A DNA stretch of 64,000 nt, taken from assembly GCF_041224425.1 (NCBI RefSeq), contig NZ_JBGFGL010000085.1, forward strand, positions 186,001 through 250,000, in the 5' to 3' direction. A model generated the notes under the pieces. The model saw only the letters and a list, made by a program, of their open reading frames with translations. It had not been told where the DNA came from and made no database searches. Shown in pieces: positions 8,769 through 16,324 of this stretch; position 1 is the first letter of the stretch, and the number at the start of each line of letters is the position of its first letter. Source of the DNA: Psychroserpens sp041224425. Lineage in GTDB: Bacteria > Bacteroidota > Bacteroidia > Flavobacteriales > Flavobacteriaceae. Both the position numbers and the translations under genes were made by a program.

Positions 8769-8786
8769 GTTATGATATATCATAAC
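8769..8786. promoter_or_regulatory. Perfect 18-bp palindrome, likely operator
   Basis: GTTATGATATATCATAAC is its own reverse complement. It lies 26 bp upstream of the XRE start codon and 54 bp upstream of the divergent gene at 8840. Confidence 0.7.
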
Positions 8787-8839
8787 AATTTCATGTATAT
8801 TTATTATCAAAAGATCAACTCACATCTAAACTTTATAGA

Positions 8840-9283
8840 ATGAATGATTATTTAATTGAAATCGAATTCAGAAACTTTAATAATGACCCTATAAGCTTTA
8901 CGAATAGATTAATTAATGTTGTGATTCAAAATGGTCAAGAATTGCCTCTAGAAGATGAAAATATTGACATTTTTATTTTGAACTTAGAAGAGGTAGTATC
9001 AATATTTAATTTACACCTCCCAAAGAGGATAGAGGTGGATGAAGGAAAGTTTAATTTGATCTTAGAGAATTTTAATGGTGATATCCCATTGTTTATTTCA
9101 ATGCTCTATTTAATTGATATTAATAATGATAAAATTCCGTTCTCGGTTATTAATTTTAATGTTTTGTATAAAATGGTTCAGAAAACCTATAATGAATTTA
9201 TTGAGGAGGATTACAGGAGTAATTATCATCTAGTAACTGAGCAATTTTTCATAGCTTCCATTCTCGATGAATTAAGGGAATGA
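8840..9283 (+). CDS. Hypothetical protein (147 aa)
   Basis: Not recognised. An acidic, Asn- and Ile-rich soluble protein without signal peptide or membrane segment. Nothing in it resembles a catalytic motif. It is divergent from the XRE regulator across the palindromic operator, so it may be the regulator's main target. No partner gene follows directly; the next 278 bp are non-coding. Confidence 0.55.
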   Translation: MNDYLIEIEFRNFNNDPISFTNRLINVVIQNGQELPLEDENIDIFILNLEEVVSIFNLHLPKRIEVDEGKFNLILENFNGDIPLFISMLYLIDINNDKIPFSVINFNVLYKMVQKTYNEFIEEDYRSNYHLVTEQFFIASILDELRE

Positions 9284-9561
9284 TACATTAGATTCTAATA
9301 ATATTTCGAATAGTTTTAGAATGGATAATAGCAACATTTATTTATGACCAATAAAAAATTGCAAAAGCATAAGCAGAGAATAAATTATACTAGAGTTTAA
9401 ACTCATTGATTTGCAATGGAGTAAAAAAATTTTTTTGGAAAATTTTTTTTGGTCATTTTAATTGTAGTGAACACGAAATAACCTAACAATCAACCCCCCA
9501 CTCTTTTTTAAGATTGCGGGATACCCCCGTGCTTTATATTAATCTTTAAAATTTTAAAACT
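9284..9561. other. Non-coding stretch before the replication/recombination block
   Basis: No reading frame of note. It contains A- and T-runs (9425-9455) and a small GC-rich dyad near 9516-9532 (GCGGG / CCCGT), an unusual local GC patch in this AT-rich island. It may hold the promoter of the 9562 gene or an island replication/regulatory site. I see no iterons. Confidence 0.3.
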
Positions 9562-9909
9562 ATGGTTCAAATCGTAGATTACAAAACCTATCAAAAAGAA
9601 GATGGGTCAGAATTCCATGCCTTGATTGTTCAAGGTGGGATAGAAGCTGTAAAAAGTAAGGAAACAGGTCGCACTTACTTAACTGCTAGAAAAGCAAATG
9701 TGCCCTGTACTTTTGATGAGTCAACCTGCGAATCCTTAAAAGGAACTCAAATGCCTGGAAGTATCAAAAAAGTAGAAGTGGAAACATATGATTATGTTGT
9801 GCCAGAGACAGGTGAAATGATAACTCTTAATCATCGCTATGAATATTTTAGTGAGGAGGAATCAATTGTAAGTGATAATGTAATTTCAAAAGAGCTTGTT
9901 GAAGCTTAG
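9562..9909 (+). CDS. Conserved mobile-element protein of unknown function (115 aa)
   Basis: A small soluble, acidic protein. From memory, proteins of this look occur near RecA-like ATPase genes in Bacteroidota elements, but I cannot name a family. It has no membrane segment. It starts at ATG 9562 after a long AT-rich leader and ends 22 bp before a strong terminator, so it is probably transcribed alone. A DNA-binding or single-strand-related role would fit the neighbours; this is inference. Confidence 0.55.
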   Translation: MVQIVDYKTYQKEDGSEFHALIVQGGIEAVKSKETGRTYLTARKANVPCTFDESTCESLKGTQMPGSIKKVEVETYDYVVPETGEMITLNHRYEYFSEEESIVSDNVISKELVEA

Positions 9910-9930
9910 TCTTTACAAAATCAAGAAAGT

Positions 9931-9959
9931 AGAGCCCTATTATTGGGGCTCTTTTTTTT
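9931..9959 (+). terminator. Rho-independent terminator
   Basis: AGAGCCC, an 8-base loop, GGGCTCT, then seven T. It separates the 9562 gene from the ATPase gene at 10014. Confidence 0.85.
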
Positions 9960-10013
9960 ACTCGCTAATTACAATATATAACTATTTAAATTATAACTAA
10001 TAACATTAATAAT

Positions 10014-10904
10014 ATGAAATTAAAACGAGCCAAAAGAAGCCAGGTAAAGTTAAGACTTGGGCTTTCTGGAGCATCAGGATTTGGTAAAACTTATTCAGCA
10101 CTTTTGTTGGCCTCTGGTATAACAAATGATTGGAGTAAAATAGCCATTATTGATACCGAAAATGGAAGCGCAGATTTATATGCACACTTGGGAGAGTTCA
10201 ATGTTTTATTATTGAATGAGCCATATAGTCCAGAACGATATATTGAAGCTATTAAGATTTGTGAAAATGCTTCTATAGAGGTAATCATTCTAGACAGTAT
10301 TACACATGAATGGCAGGGTAAAGGAGGCTGTCTGGCTATACACAATAGTCTCGGTGGTAGATTCCAAGATTGGGCAAAAGTAACTCCAAGACATCAAGCT
10401 TTTATAGATGCTATTTTACAATCTAAATCTCATATCATCACTACGGTAAGAAGTAAAATTGACTATTCATTAGATACTACTTCAAACGGACGTGCAAAAG
10501 TTATCAAACATGGTACAAAAGAAATTACCAGAGAGGGTTTTGAGTATGAATTAACCACCAATTTTGAACTCATTAATGATAAGCACCTAGCAAAAGCTAG
10601 TAAAGATAGAACAGGGCTTTTTATGGACAAGCCTGAATTTGTTATCAATGCTTCAACAGGTAAAAAGCTTATAGAGTGGTGTAATCTCGGTGTTTCATTG
10701 GATAAAGTCCAAGCAGAGATACAAGCCTGTACTACTGTAGAGGGTTTAAAGCATATATATGCAAAATATAAAAGTCTTCAAGTAGAAATTCACCCTCTAG
10801 TATTAAAACAGAAAAAACAACTTGATGCACTTAATAATCAAGTCATTGATAAAGAACGAATTGTAGAACTTAAACAAAAAGATAATAATGGAACTAATAG
10901 CTAA
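10014..10904 (+). CDS. RecA-like P-loop ATPase of phage/mobile-element type
   Basis: A 296-residue ATPase with Walker A GASGFGKT (about residues 20-27) and Walker B EVIILDSIT (about 87-95). A conserved segment rich in Trp, Gln and His (HEWQGKGG) follows. The central domain resembles Sak4-like and phage AAA_24 ATPases used in recombination or replication. A short C-terminal charged helix ends the protein. It overlaps the DUF3871 gene by 17 bp, so the two are one operon. It probably loads or remodels a recombination protein on the island's DNA; the exact activity cannot be read from sequence. Confidence 0.8.
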   Translation: MKLKRAKRSQVKLRLGLSGASGFGKTYSALLLASGITNDWSKIAIIDTENGSADLYAHLGEFNVLLLNEPYSPERYIEAIKICENASIEVIILDSITHEWQGKGGCLAIHNSLGGRFQDWAKVTPRHQAFIDAILQSKSHIITTVRSKIDYSLDTTSNGRAKVIKHGTKEITREGFEYELTTNFELINDKHLAKASKDRTGLFMDKPEFVINASTGKKLIEWCNLGVSLDKVQAEIQACTTVEGLKHIYAKYKSLQVEIHPLVLKQKKQLDALNNQVIDKERIVELKQKDNNGTNS

Positions 10905-11868
10905 TCCTAAACCGGAACAAATGATACAAGATGTATTTACAATAACGCATAATTCTTCAAGTAATTTTATTGAAGCAAATACACAAGTAGTGAGTCTTGA
11001 GCATTTAAAGAAAGACTGCATAATACCAGTATTCTCAAAGGATAATGAATCTACAATTAGTCACTTTCAGTTCATTAATGAAACAAGACAGATTGCTAAA
11101 GAATTATTTCCAGAACTTACAATTAATCAGCCAAATATCAGAGTGAGTCATATAGTCAAAGGAAGAGTGCCTTCAGCCATTGGGAAACCAGCTAAAGAGT
11201 TAAAAGAACATGAAAAGACCATTTATTATGAAAGATGTGCTTTTTTAATTGATATTCCAGAAGCTAAACAAGTTGTTAATAACAATGAACTTAATTTAAG
11301 TATAGGAGGTGTAAGAGCTTATAACCAAGAGAACCTATACAGTAAAAAATCATTGGAAAAGTTCAAAATTTTTATTGGTTTCAAAAATAGAGTATGTACT
11401 AATTTATGTATTAGTACAGATGGGTTTTCCAATGAAATTAGGATAGCAAGTATTTCAGAACTACATAATAAGATTAGAGAACTTTTTGCAAATTATGATA
11501 GAGACAAACATCTAGGAACTATGGAAAATATGTCTAAATACCAATTGACGGAAAAGCAGTTTGCTCACTTCATTGGTAAGGTAAGAATGTTCCAACATTT
11601 AGATAGGCTGGAACAAAAAACTTTGTTTCCTATTACACTAAATGATAGTCAGATAAGTAACGTGGTAAAAGACTATTATGGTTGTTCAAATTTTGGTAGA
11701 CAAAAAGGAGGTACAATTAATCTATGGAATTTATACAACCTTTTCACCGAAGCAAATAAGAGCAGTTATATAGATTCTAATTTAGAGCGTAATGTCAATG
11801 CATACGAACTAGTACAAGAATTGGGTATTTCGTTACAAAATAGTACGCCAAATTGGTACTTGCCATAA
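10888..11868 (+). CDS. DUF3871 family protein
   Basis: A 326-residue protein matching what I remember of DUF3871, a family restricted to Bacteroidota mobile elements, including the conserved central segment with NLSIGGVRAYNQENL and the C-terminal NWYLP. The function is unknown; phage proteins of comparable context act with the adjacent RecA-like ATPase. It overlaps that ATPase gene by 17 bp, supporting joint translation. It has no membrane segments or catalytic motif. Confidence 0.75.
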   Translation: MELIANPKPEQMIQDVFTITHNSSSNFIEANTQVVSLEHLKKDCIIPVFSKDNESTISHFQFINETRQIAKELFPELTINQPNIRVSHIVKGRVPSAIGKPAKELKEHEKTIYYERCAFLIDIPEAKQVVNNNELNLSIGGVRAYNQENLYSKKSLEKFKIFIGFKNRVCTNLCISTDGFSNEIRIASISELHNKIRELFANYDRDKHLGTMENMSKYQLTEKQFAHFIGKVRMFQHLDRLEQKTLFPITLNDSQISNVVKDYYGCSNFGRQKGGTINLWNLYNLFTEANKSSYIDSNLERNVNAYELVQELGISLQNSTPNWYLP

Positions 11869-11938
11869 TTATTATATAGCTAAAAAGTGATTTTACTTCG
11901 AAAATCAAGATTGTAATTACTAAAAACTCAATTGTAAA

Positions 11939-12190
11939 ATGAATAAAAAAGAGTTGGCTGAATTACTTAAATACAGCAATCCTAAAGAGCTATATATAAT
12001 TACATGGAACAGATTACTCAAACTACTGTTATGTCCTTTTAAAGTGCTAGTAAAGCAAGATGTAGGGGATCTTAAAAAGGACCAAGTTGTTTGGGTAGAT
12101 GAAGTAAAAGTAACAATTGAATTGAAAACAGTTTTTATTATTTCATCAAAAGCATACTATTATTTTCATTTTGAAATTCTGAATGAGTAA
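11939..12190 (+). CDS. Hypothetical protein (83 aa)
   Basis: Not recognised. A short helical N-terminus (NKKELAELLKYSNPKELY) is followed by a beta-rich half (VLVKQDVGDLKKDQVVWVDEVKV, shown in part) like a small SH3-type barrel. No membrane segment is convincing. It lies 70 bp after DUF3871 and may share its transcript. Confidence 0.5.
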   Translation: MNKKELAELLKYSNPKELYIITWNRLLKLLLCPFKVLVKQDVGDLKKDQVVWVDEVKVTIELKTVFIISSKAYYYFHFEILNE

Positions 12191-12293
12191 ATTATAGTCT
12201 ATTAGAAACATGCACTATATGCACTATGTGCACAGAGAAGATCTTATATTTAGTTCTTATAATAATCTTTATTATAAAATAAGGGTTAAAAAA

Positions 12294-12325
12294 TTTGGAA
12301 AATTCAATTTTTTTTTGTACCTTCG
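12294..12325 (+). promoter_or_regulatory. Strong Bacteroidota promoter
   Basis: A -33 TTTG (12294-12297), a 20-bp spacer containing a T-run, then TACCTTCG (12318-12325), one mismatch from TAnnTTTG. It reads into the non-coding unit at 12332-12498. Confidence 0.7.
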
Positions 12326-12331
12326 CGTTAG

Positions 12332-12498
12332 AATTATTTACATAATTATTCTATTTGCGAAAGTTAAAATTTTCGTTTAGTAAAATGGCTAGCAAGTTTG
12401 AGTTGTTAACAAGAAAAAAATAGATAACCGAAGACAAAAAAGAAACTAAAAATAAAAATATAAACTTAAAAAGGCTATAACATTGTTTATAGCCTTTT
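12332..12498 (+). ncRNA. Candidate small RNA or attenuator leader
   Basis: This stretch runs from the predicted start of transcription, about 7 bp after the -7 box, to a hairpin terminator, about 165 nt. It contains a CGAAA...TTTCG dyad near 12358-12375 and a 12-codon mini-reading frame at 12385-12423 (MASKFELLTRKK). Beyond the terminator, TTGTGTTCT (12497-12505) is perfectly complementary to AGAACACAA (12535-12543), which could form a competing structure. It may be a free RNA or a leader controlling the ATPase gene at 12568. Confidence 0.5.
12469..12498 (+). terminator. Terminator/attenuator hairpin
   Basis: GGCTATAA (12473-12480), loop CATTGT, TTATAGCC (12487-12494), then TTTT. Its 3' side overlaps the 9-bp complement at 12497-12505. 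Confidence 0.7.
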
Positions 12499-12567
12499 GT
12501 GTTCTATTGCGAACCATACGTATAATAATCACTTAGAACACAAGGTGATATAAATTTATTTAAGATT

Positions 12568-13581
12568 TTGAATCAAGACGTATTAAATTTTAAGCAACGC
12601 AGAGAAGCGTTTGCAAAAAGACCAAAAAAGTCGTTCTTATGGAGCGGAATTAGAGAAAAAACTTTTGGTTTAGTGTTTGGTCCTGCGAAAAGTGGGAAAA
12701 CTATTTTTTGTGAGAATATGGCTATGAAAATTGCTATAGGTGCTCCTGAGTATTTTGGATACCCCTTGTCTGGTGTTCCAAGAAAAGTACTCATAATTGG
12801 CATGGAAGAATTTTGGGAAGATAGTACCGAAAGAAATATTAAGCAGTACGATGCTTTAAATGAGGATCAGAAGAAATTAGCAGATCAGAACTTATTTTTT
12901 CAGCCAATAGATTTCGAAAATATGATTGTTACTGATAAGAATTGGTCTAATTTAGAAAAGATAGTTATCCGTTCTAAAGCCAATGTTGTTTTTATTGATA
13001 GTATAACTAGGATGTGTCCAGGTAAAATGGAACAAAGTGATACTGCACATACAGTGGTAAAAAAATTGAGAGATATCTGTCAATCATTAGGCATAACATT
13101 GATATGTATTCACCATACACCAAAAATGAATGGAAGTGCTATTACTGTTGATAAAATAAAAGGTAGTGCTGTTTTCCAACAGGAAGTTGATTTTGCTATT
13201 GGAATTAATAGAACATCCAAAAACCACCGATATCAAAAGAATGTGATTTTTAGATATGCTTCTGATAATGATGACTTTGTTAAGGAATTTTACATCGATG
13301 ATAACATTTGGTTGCAATATCAAGGTAATGCTAATGAAGAAGAGATTATTAATAGAAGTGATAGAAGAAGACAAGATGATAAAAGATATGAAATAGTTAA
13401 TTTTTTTAACTCCAATTCCTCCGTCAGTTTTAAGACCTCAGAGTTAATTGACCATTTTAAAACCGATTTATCTATTTCCGTTAGACAGATAAAAACGTAT
13501 TTAACAGAATTAACTGAAACTGAGAAAATCAAGTCTACTAAACATGGCTATTATTCTTCAATCTATTATGAAAACAAATAA
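12568..13581 (+). CDS. RepA-like / AAA_25 ATPase with C-terminal winged helix
   Basis: A 337-residue RecA-fold ATPase. Walker A is GPAKSGKT (about residues 37-44), Walker B is VVFIDSIT and a motif LICIHHTPK follows, the pattern of RepA-type replicative helicases and AAA_25 proteins. The last ~65 residues look like a winged helix (SFKTSELIDHF, SVRQIKTYL). No ATG is available: the frame opens after a stop at 12526, and TTG at 12568 is the best start. It probably unwinds or initiates replication for the excised island. A structured leader with a possible attenuator precedes it. Confidence 0.8.
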   Translation: MNQDVLNFKQRREAFAKRPKKSFLWSGIREKTFGLVFGPAKSGKTIFCENMAMKIAIGAPEYFGYPLSGVPRKVLIIGMEEFWEDSTERNIKQYDALNEDQKKLADQNLFFQPIDFENMIVTDKNWSNLEKIVIRSKANVVFIDSITRMCPGKMEQSDTAHTVVKKLRDICQSLGITLICIHHTPKMNGSAITVDKIKGSAVFQQEVDFAIGINRTSKNHRYQKNVIFRYASDNDDFVKEFYIDDNIWLQYQGNANEEEIINRSDRRRQDDKRYEIVNFFNSNSSVSFKTSELIDHFKTDLSISVRQIKTYLTELTETEKIKSTKHGYYSSIYYENK

Positions 13582-14254
13582 TATGGATATTAGTGTTAAT
13601 AAAGAATTGAATTTTCTTGTGTATAAAGCGGTTAATTCACAAAATGGAGATACCTATATTGGAACTACGAGTAGAAGTGTGGAAGAAAGAATTAAAGACC
13701 ATTTACAAAAATCAGATTGTACTACTAAAAATAAGTTTCATAATGCTATAAGTACTTATGGGTTAGAGTTATTTGTGTGGGAAATTATTGATACGGCAAA
13801 TTCAATTGATGAACTTGCTAGAAAGGAGAAACAATATATTTTCAGGTACAACAGCATGATAGAAGGCTATAATTCTGATTCTGGAGGCGGATTTAAAAAA
13901 ACAGTATATCAATACAGTTTAGAAGATGGAAAGTTGATTGCTGACTATGATAATTTAGAAAGTGCAGGTAGTGCAGTTAGTGCAAGTAAGAAACAGATTT
14001 CGAGAGCTTGCTTAAGTGTAAATAATTCCTTTGGAGGATATTATTGGAGTTACAAACTTCAAGATACCTTCACTCCAAAAAAAGATAAACGTTTAAAAGA
14101 AGTTAGTCAATACGACTTAGGCGGAACTTTAATAAGAGTATTTAGGTCCGTTTGTATTGCTTCCAAGGAAACTGGGGTAAACAAGTCTAGTATCGCTAAA
14201 GTTTGTAGAGGAGAGAGAAATACTGCTGGAGGCTATATATGGCAGTTCAACTAA
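13568..14254 (+). CDS. GIY-YIG nuclease with NUMOD-type repeats
   Basis: The N-terminal GIY-YIG core reads FLVYKAV...TYIGTTSRSVEERIKDH. The rest holds two NUMOD-like DNA-binding repeats (VYQYSLEDGKLIADY and VSQYDLGGTLIRVF), each followed by a helix-turn-helix-like segment. That architecture is typical of free-standing homing endonucleases of phages. ATG codons occur at 13544, 13568 and 13583; 13568 is taken here, overlapping the previous gene by 14 bp, but 13583 is equally possible. It probably spreads by cleaving related elements that lack it. A terminator follows. Confidence 0.82.
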   Translation: MKTNNMDISVNKELNFLVYKAVNSQNGDTYIGTTSRSVEERIKDHLQKSDCTTKNKFHNAISTYGLELFVWEIIDTANSIDELARKEKQYIFRYNSMIEGYNSDSGGGFKKTVYQYSLEDGKLIADYDNLESAGSAVSASKKQISRACLSVNNSFGGYYWSYKLQDTFTPKKDKRLKEVSQYDLGGTLIRVFRSVCIASKETGVNKSSIAKVCRGERNTAGGYIWQFN

Positions 14255-14270
14255 ATCTAGTAAATAATCT

Positions 14271-14306
14271 AAAAAAGGGTAATCATATAATTGGTTGCCC
14301 TTTTTT
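14271..14306 (+). terminator. Rho-independent terminator
   Basis: AAAAAAGGGTAA pairs with TTGCCCTTTTTT (one T-G wobble), followed by Ts. The TTG at 14295 inside this hairpin is therefore not the radC-like start. Confidence 0.8.
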
Positions 14307-14324
14307 ATTTCAAAAATTTCAAAA

Positions 14325-14771
14325 ATGAAAAATATTATATCAGAAATAGAACTTAAGTATTGCCCAGGGAAAATCTATTCAGGCAACAAAAAAATAACAA
14401 ATAGTCAAATAGCATTCGATTTTTTATTGAATAATTGGGAAAATGACACGATAGAGCTTTTTGAAGAATTCAAAGTGCTATTACTAAATAGAGCTAATGA
14501 AGTTTTGGGAATATATACATTGTCAAGAGGTGGAATTGCAGGAACTGTGGTTGATATAAAACTATTATTTGCTGTAATACTCAAATCAGCATCTTCGTCA
14601 GTAATTCTTGTTCACAATCATCCAAGTGGAAATTTAAAACCAAGTAAAGCTGATAACGACTTATACAATAAAATTAAAGTAGCGGCTGAGTATTTAGATG
14701 TTTCTGTTTTAGATAATATGATTATATCAAAAAATGGATATTTGAGTTTTGCCGATGAAAAGTTGTTATAA
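14325..14771 (+). CDS. RadC-like JAB-domain protein
   Basis: A 148-residue protein consisting mainly of the RadC/JAB (MPN) domain. The metal site LVHNHPSGNLKPSKAD supplies two His and an Asp. Full RadC has an N-terminal helix-hairpin-helix region that is absent here, the short form common on mobile elements. The start at ATG 14325 is chosen because the upstream TTG lies within a terminator hairpin. The role of RadC is still unclear; short forms usually travel with plasmids, phages and islands. It stands between the nuclease gene and the CBASS locus. Confidence 0.9.
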   Translation: MKNIISEIELKYCPGKIYSGNKKITNSQIAFDFLLNNWENDTIELFEEFKVLLLNRANEVLGIYTLSRGGIAGTVVDIKLLFAVILKSASSSVILVHNHPSGNLKPSKADNDLYNKIKVAAEYLDVSVLDNMIISKNGYLSFADEKLL

Positions 14772-14848
14772 AAGGCTAAAAAAAGGTGTCCCAAATGATG
14801 TTGAAAATCATAAAATAGCGTGATTGCTGATTTACACATTGACTATTG

Positions 14849-14865
14849 CGGTCTAGTTAAGACCG
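14849..14865. repeat. Short inverted repeat between RadC and CBASS effector genes
   Basis: CGGTCT, loop AGTTA, AGACCG: perfect 6-bp arms between the two converging genes. No T-run follows on either side, so it is a poor terminator. Confidence 0.4.
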
Positions 14866-14880
14866 TAAAAAATGTTTAAA

Positions 14881-15669
14881 TTATAATATCCACGTAGAGG
14901 TGTCTGAAATCCTAATATTTGAATCCTTGGAATAACCTTTTTTTCTTATTTGTTGAGCATCTAACCAAATATAGCTTGATGATTCTTGACTCATTATTTT
15001 TCTTAATTCTGAAATTTGTTTTTTACTTAAGTCTATTTCGTAAATCTCAGCCTTTAAGATTTCATGACATTGAAAATGATCACTAAATTTTATTTTGCTT
15101 TCAATTTCATTTACGAGTGTATATTTAAGATTTTTAAAATTCTTTTTTGGTAATATTCCTGTTTCTAGAAGTTCTTCTTTAAATTCTCTTTCAGGATTGA
15201 CTTCGCGGTCAGATTTTGAATTATACCATTTCAAAAACTTTAATACATTCGGAGCAGGAACTAAAACTCTCAGATCATCAACACTAATACTATCTATGGG
15301 CATATACTCATCATCCAAAATTTTTAGTTTTTTAAAAATAGCATTAGAGCTTTTGAACCGTTTAAATACGCCACCTACAGGCTGGAATTGATCTTTGACT
15401 CTATGCCCTTTCACCAATAAATATTTGTCATCAACTTTAATTTTATACAAATATGATATTGAAAATCTAATAAAGGATTTTCTATACTTAGTATTGCAAA
15501 GAATAGCCAGCCAAATTCTATTATATATTATAGTTAAATGGTCAATTATTACAAAAAGTGCAGTAGAAAAAACTCCAATTATGAAGGACAAAAAATTATC
15601 GTTGGTTACGAAAAAAATTAATGTGCCAGATATGAGGAATATTATTAAGTATACAAAAAAACGAGTCAT
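14881..15669 (-). CDS. 2TM-Nudix CBASS effector (SMODS-associated NUDIX, Cap16-like)
   Basis: A 262-residue membrane protein. Two N-terminal transmembrane helices (about residues 4-22 and 27-50) precede a Nudix-like domain with QPVGGVFKRF and a modified Nudix helix, NPEREFKEELLETGIL. The architecture matches the SMODS-associated NUDIX effectors of CBASS, which sense a cyclic nucleotide and are thought to damage the membrane. It is divergent from the QueC-TGT-CD-NTase-OGG operon across an 82-bp intergenic region, whereas CBASS effectors usually lie in the same operon. The effector assignment rests on architecture and neighbourhood. Confidence 0.8.
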   Translation of the reverse strand: MTRFFVYLIIFLISGTLIFFVTNDNFLSFIIGVFSTALFVIIDHLTIIYNRIWLAILCNTKYRKSFIRFSISYLYKIKVDDKYLLVKGHRVKDQFQPVGGVFKRFKSSNAIFKKLKILDDEYMPIDSISVDDLRVLVPAPNVLKFLKWYNSKSDREVNPEREFKEELLETGILPKKNFKNLKYTLVNEIESKIKFSDHFQCHEILKAEIYEIDLSKKQISELRKIMSQESSSYIWLDAQQIRKKGYSKDSNIRISDTSTWIL

Positions 15670-15751
15670 TTATATGTTAAATTCAATTTCAAATGCTAAT
15701 TTAGTGGAAATGTTATAGTTAGTAAAGTAAACAGGCCAAGAAATAACTAAA

Positions 15752-16324
15752 TTGAAAGAAAAATCCAAAGTCTTGATACTGCTTAGTGGTGGATTAGACT
15801 CTACAGCATTAATTGACTATTATATAAGAAGAAACTTTTCTGTTTTTGCATTATTTATTAATTATGGTCAAATAGCTTACGAATATGAATTGAAAGCAGT
15901 TAAAGAAATCTCAAGCTTTTACAACATTGAAGCCCAATTTTTAAACACTGGTTTTAAAAATTACTTCCAATCTGGAGAAATTGTTGGAAGAAATTTGCTA
16001 TTATTAAGTTTAGCTTTCACATACTATGCCAAAGCATTTGGTATAATTGCTTTGGGAATTCACAGTGGGACTGATTATATTGATTGTACCCAAGATTTTG
16101 TAAAAAATGTACAAGAAAGTTTTGATATGTATACAAACGGTCAGACTCAAATTGATGTTCCATTTGTAAATCTAAATAAAGGAGAAATTTGGAAATATTG
16201 CTTAGATAATAAAGTTCCAATAGAAATGACTTATAGCTGTGAAAAGGGTGTAATTCATGGATGTGGGGTTTGTTTATCGTGTAAGGATAAAAAGTCACTA
16301 TATGAATTTAGCAAGAACTACTAA
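15752..16324 (+). CDS. QueC-like PP-loop enzyme of type IV CBASS
   Basis: A 190-residue PP-loop ATPase. The nucleotide motif LLSGGLDST (residues 10-18) and the zinc set C163, C171, C174, C177 (CxxxxxxxCxxCxxC) match QueC, which makes 7-cyano-7-deazaguanine (preQ0). There is no ATG; TTG at 15752 is the only sensible start. It opens a four-gene operon with TGT-like, CD-NTase and OGG-like genes, the defining set of type IV CBASS. From memory, recent work reports that the QueC-like protein of such systems attaches a deazaguanine to the N-terminus of the CD-NTase. It overlaps the next gene by 23 bp. Confidence 0.88.
   Translation: MKEKSKVLILLSGGLDSTALIDYYIRRNFSVFALFINYGQIAYEYELKAVKEISSFYNIEAQFLNTGFKNYFQSGEIVGRNLLLLSLAFTYYAKAFGIIALGIHSGTDYIDCTQDFVKNVQESFDMYTNGQTQIDVPFVNLNKGEIWKYCLDNKVPIEMTYSCEKGVIHGCGVCLSCKDKKSLYEFSKNY

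Noticed and set aside
12385..12423. Twelve-codon frame MASKFELLTRKK as a gene
   Set aside because: Kept only as part of the leader/ncRNA finding; no independent evidence of translation.
14295..14324. TTG start at 14295 for the RadC-like gene
   Set aside because: It falls inside a terminator hairpin; ATG at 14325 begins the conserved domain.
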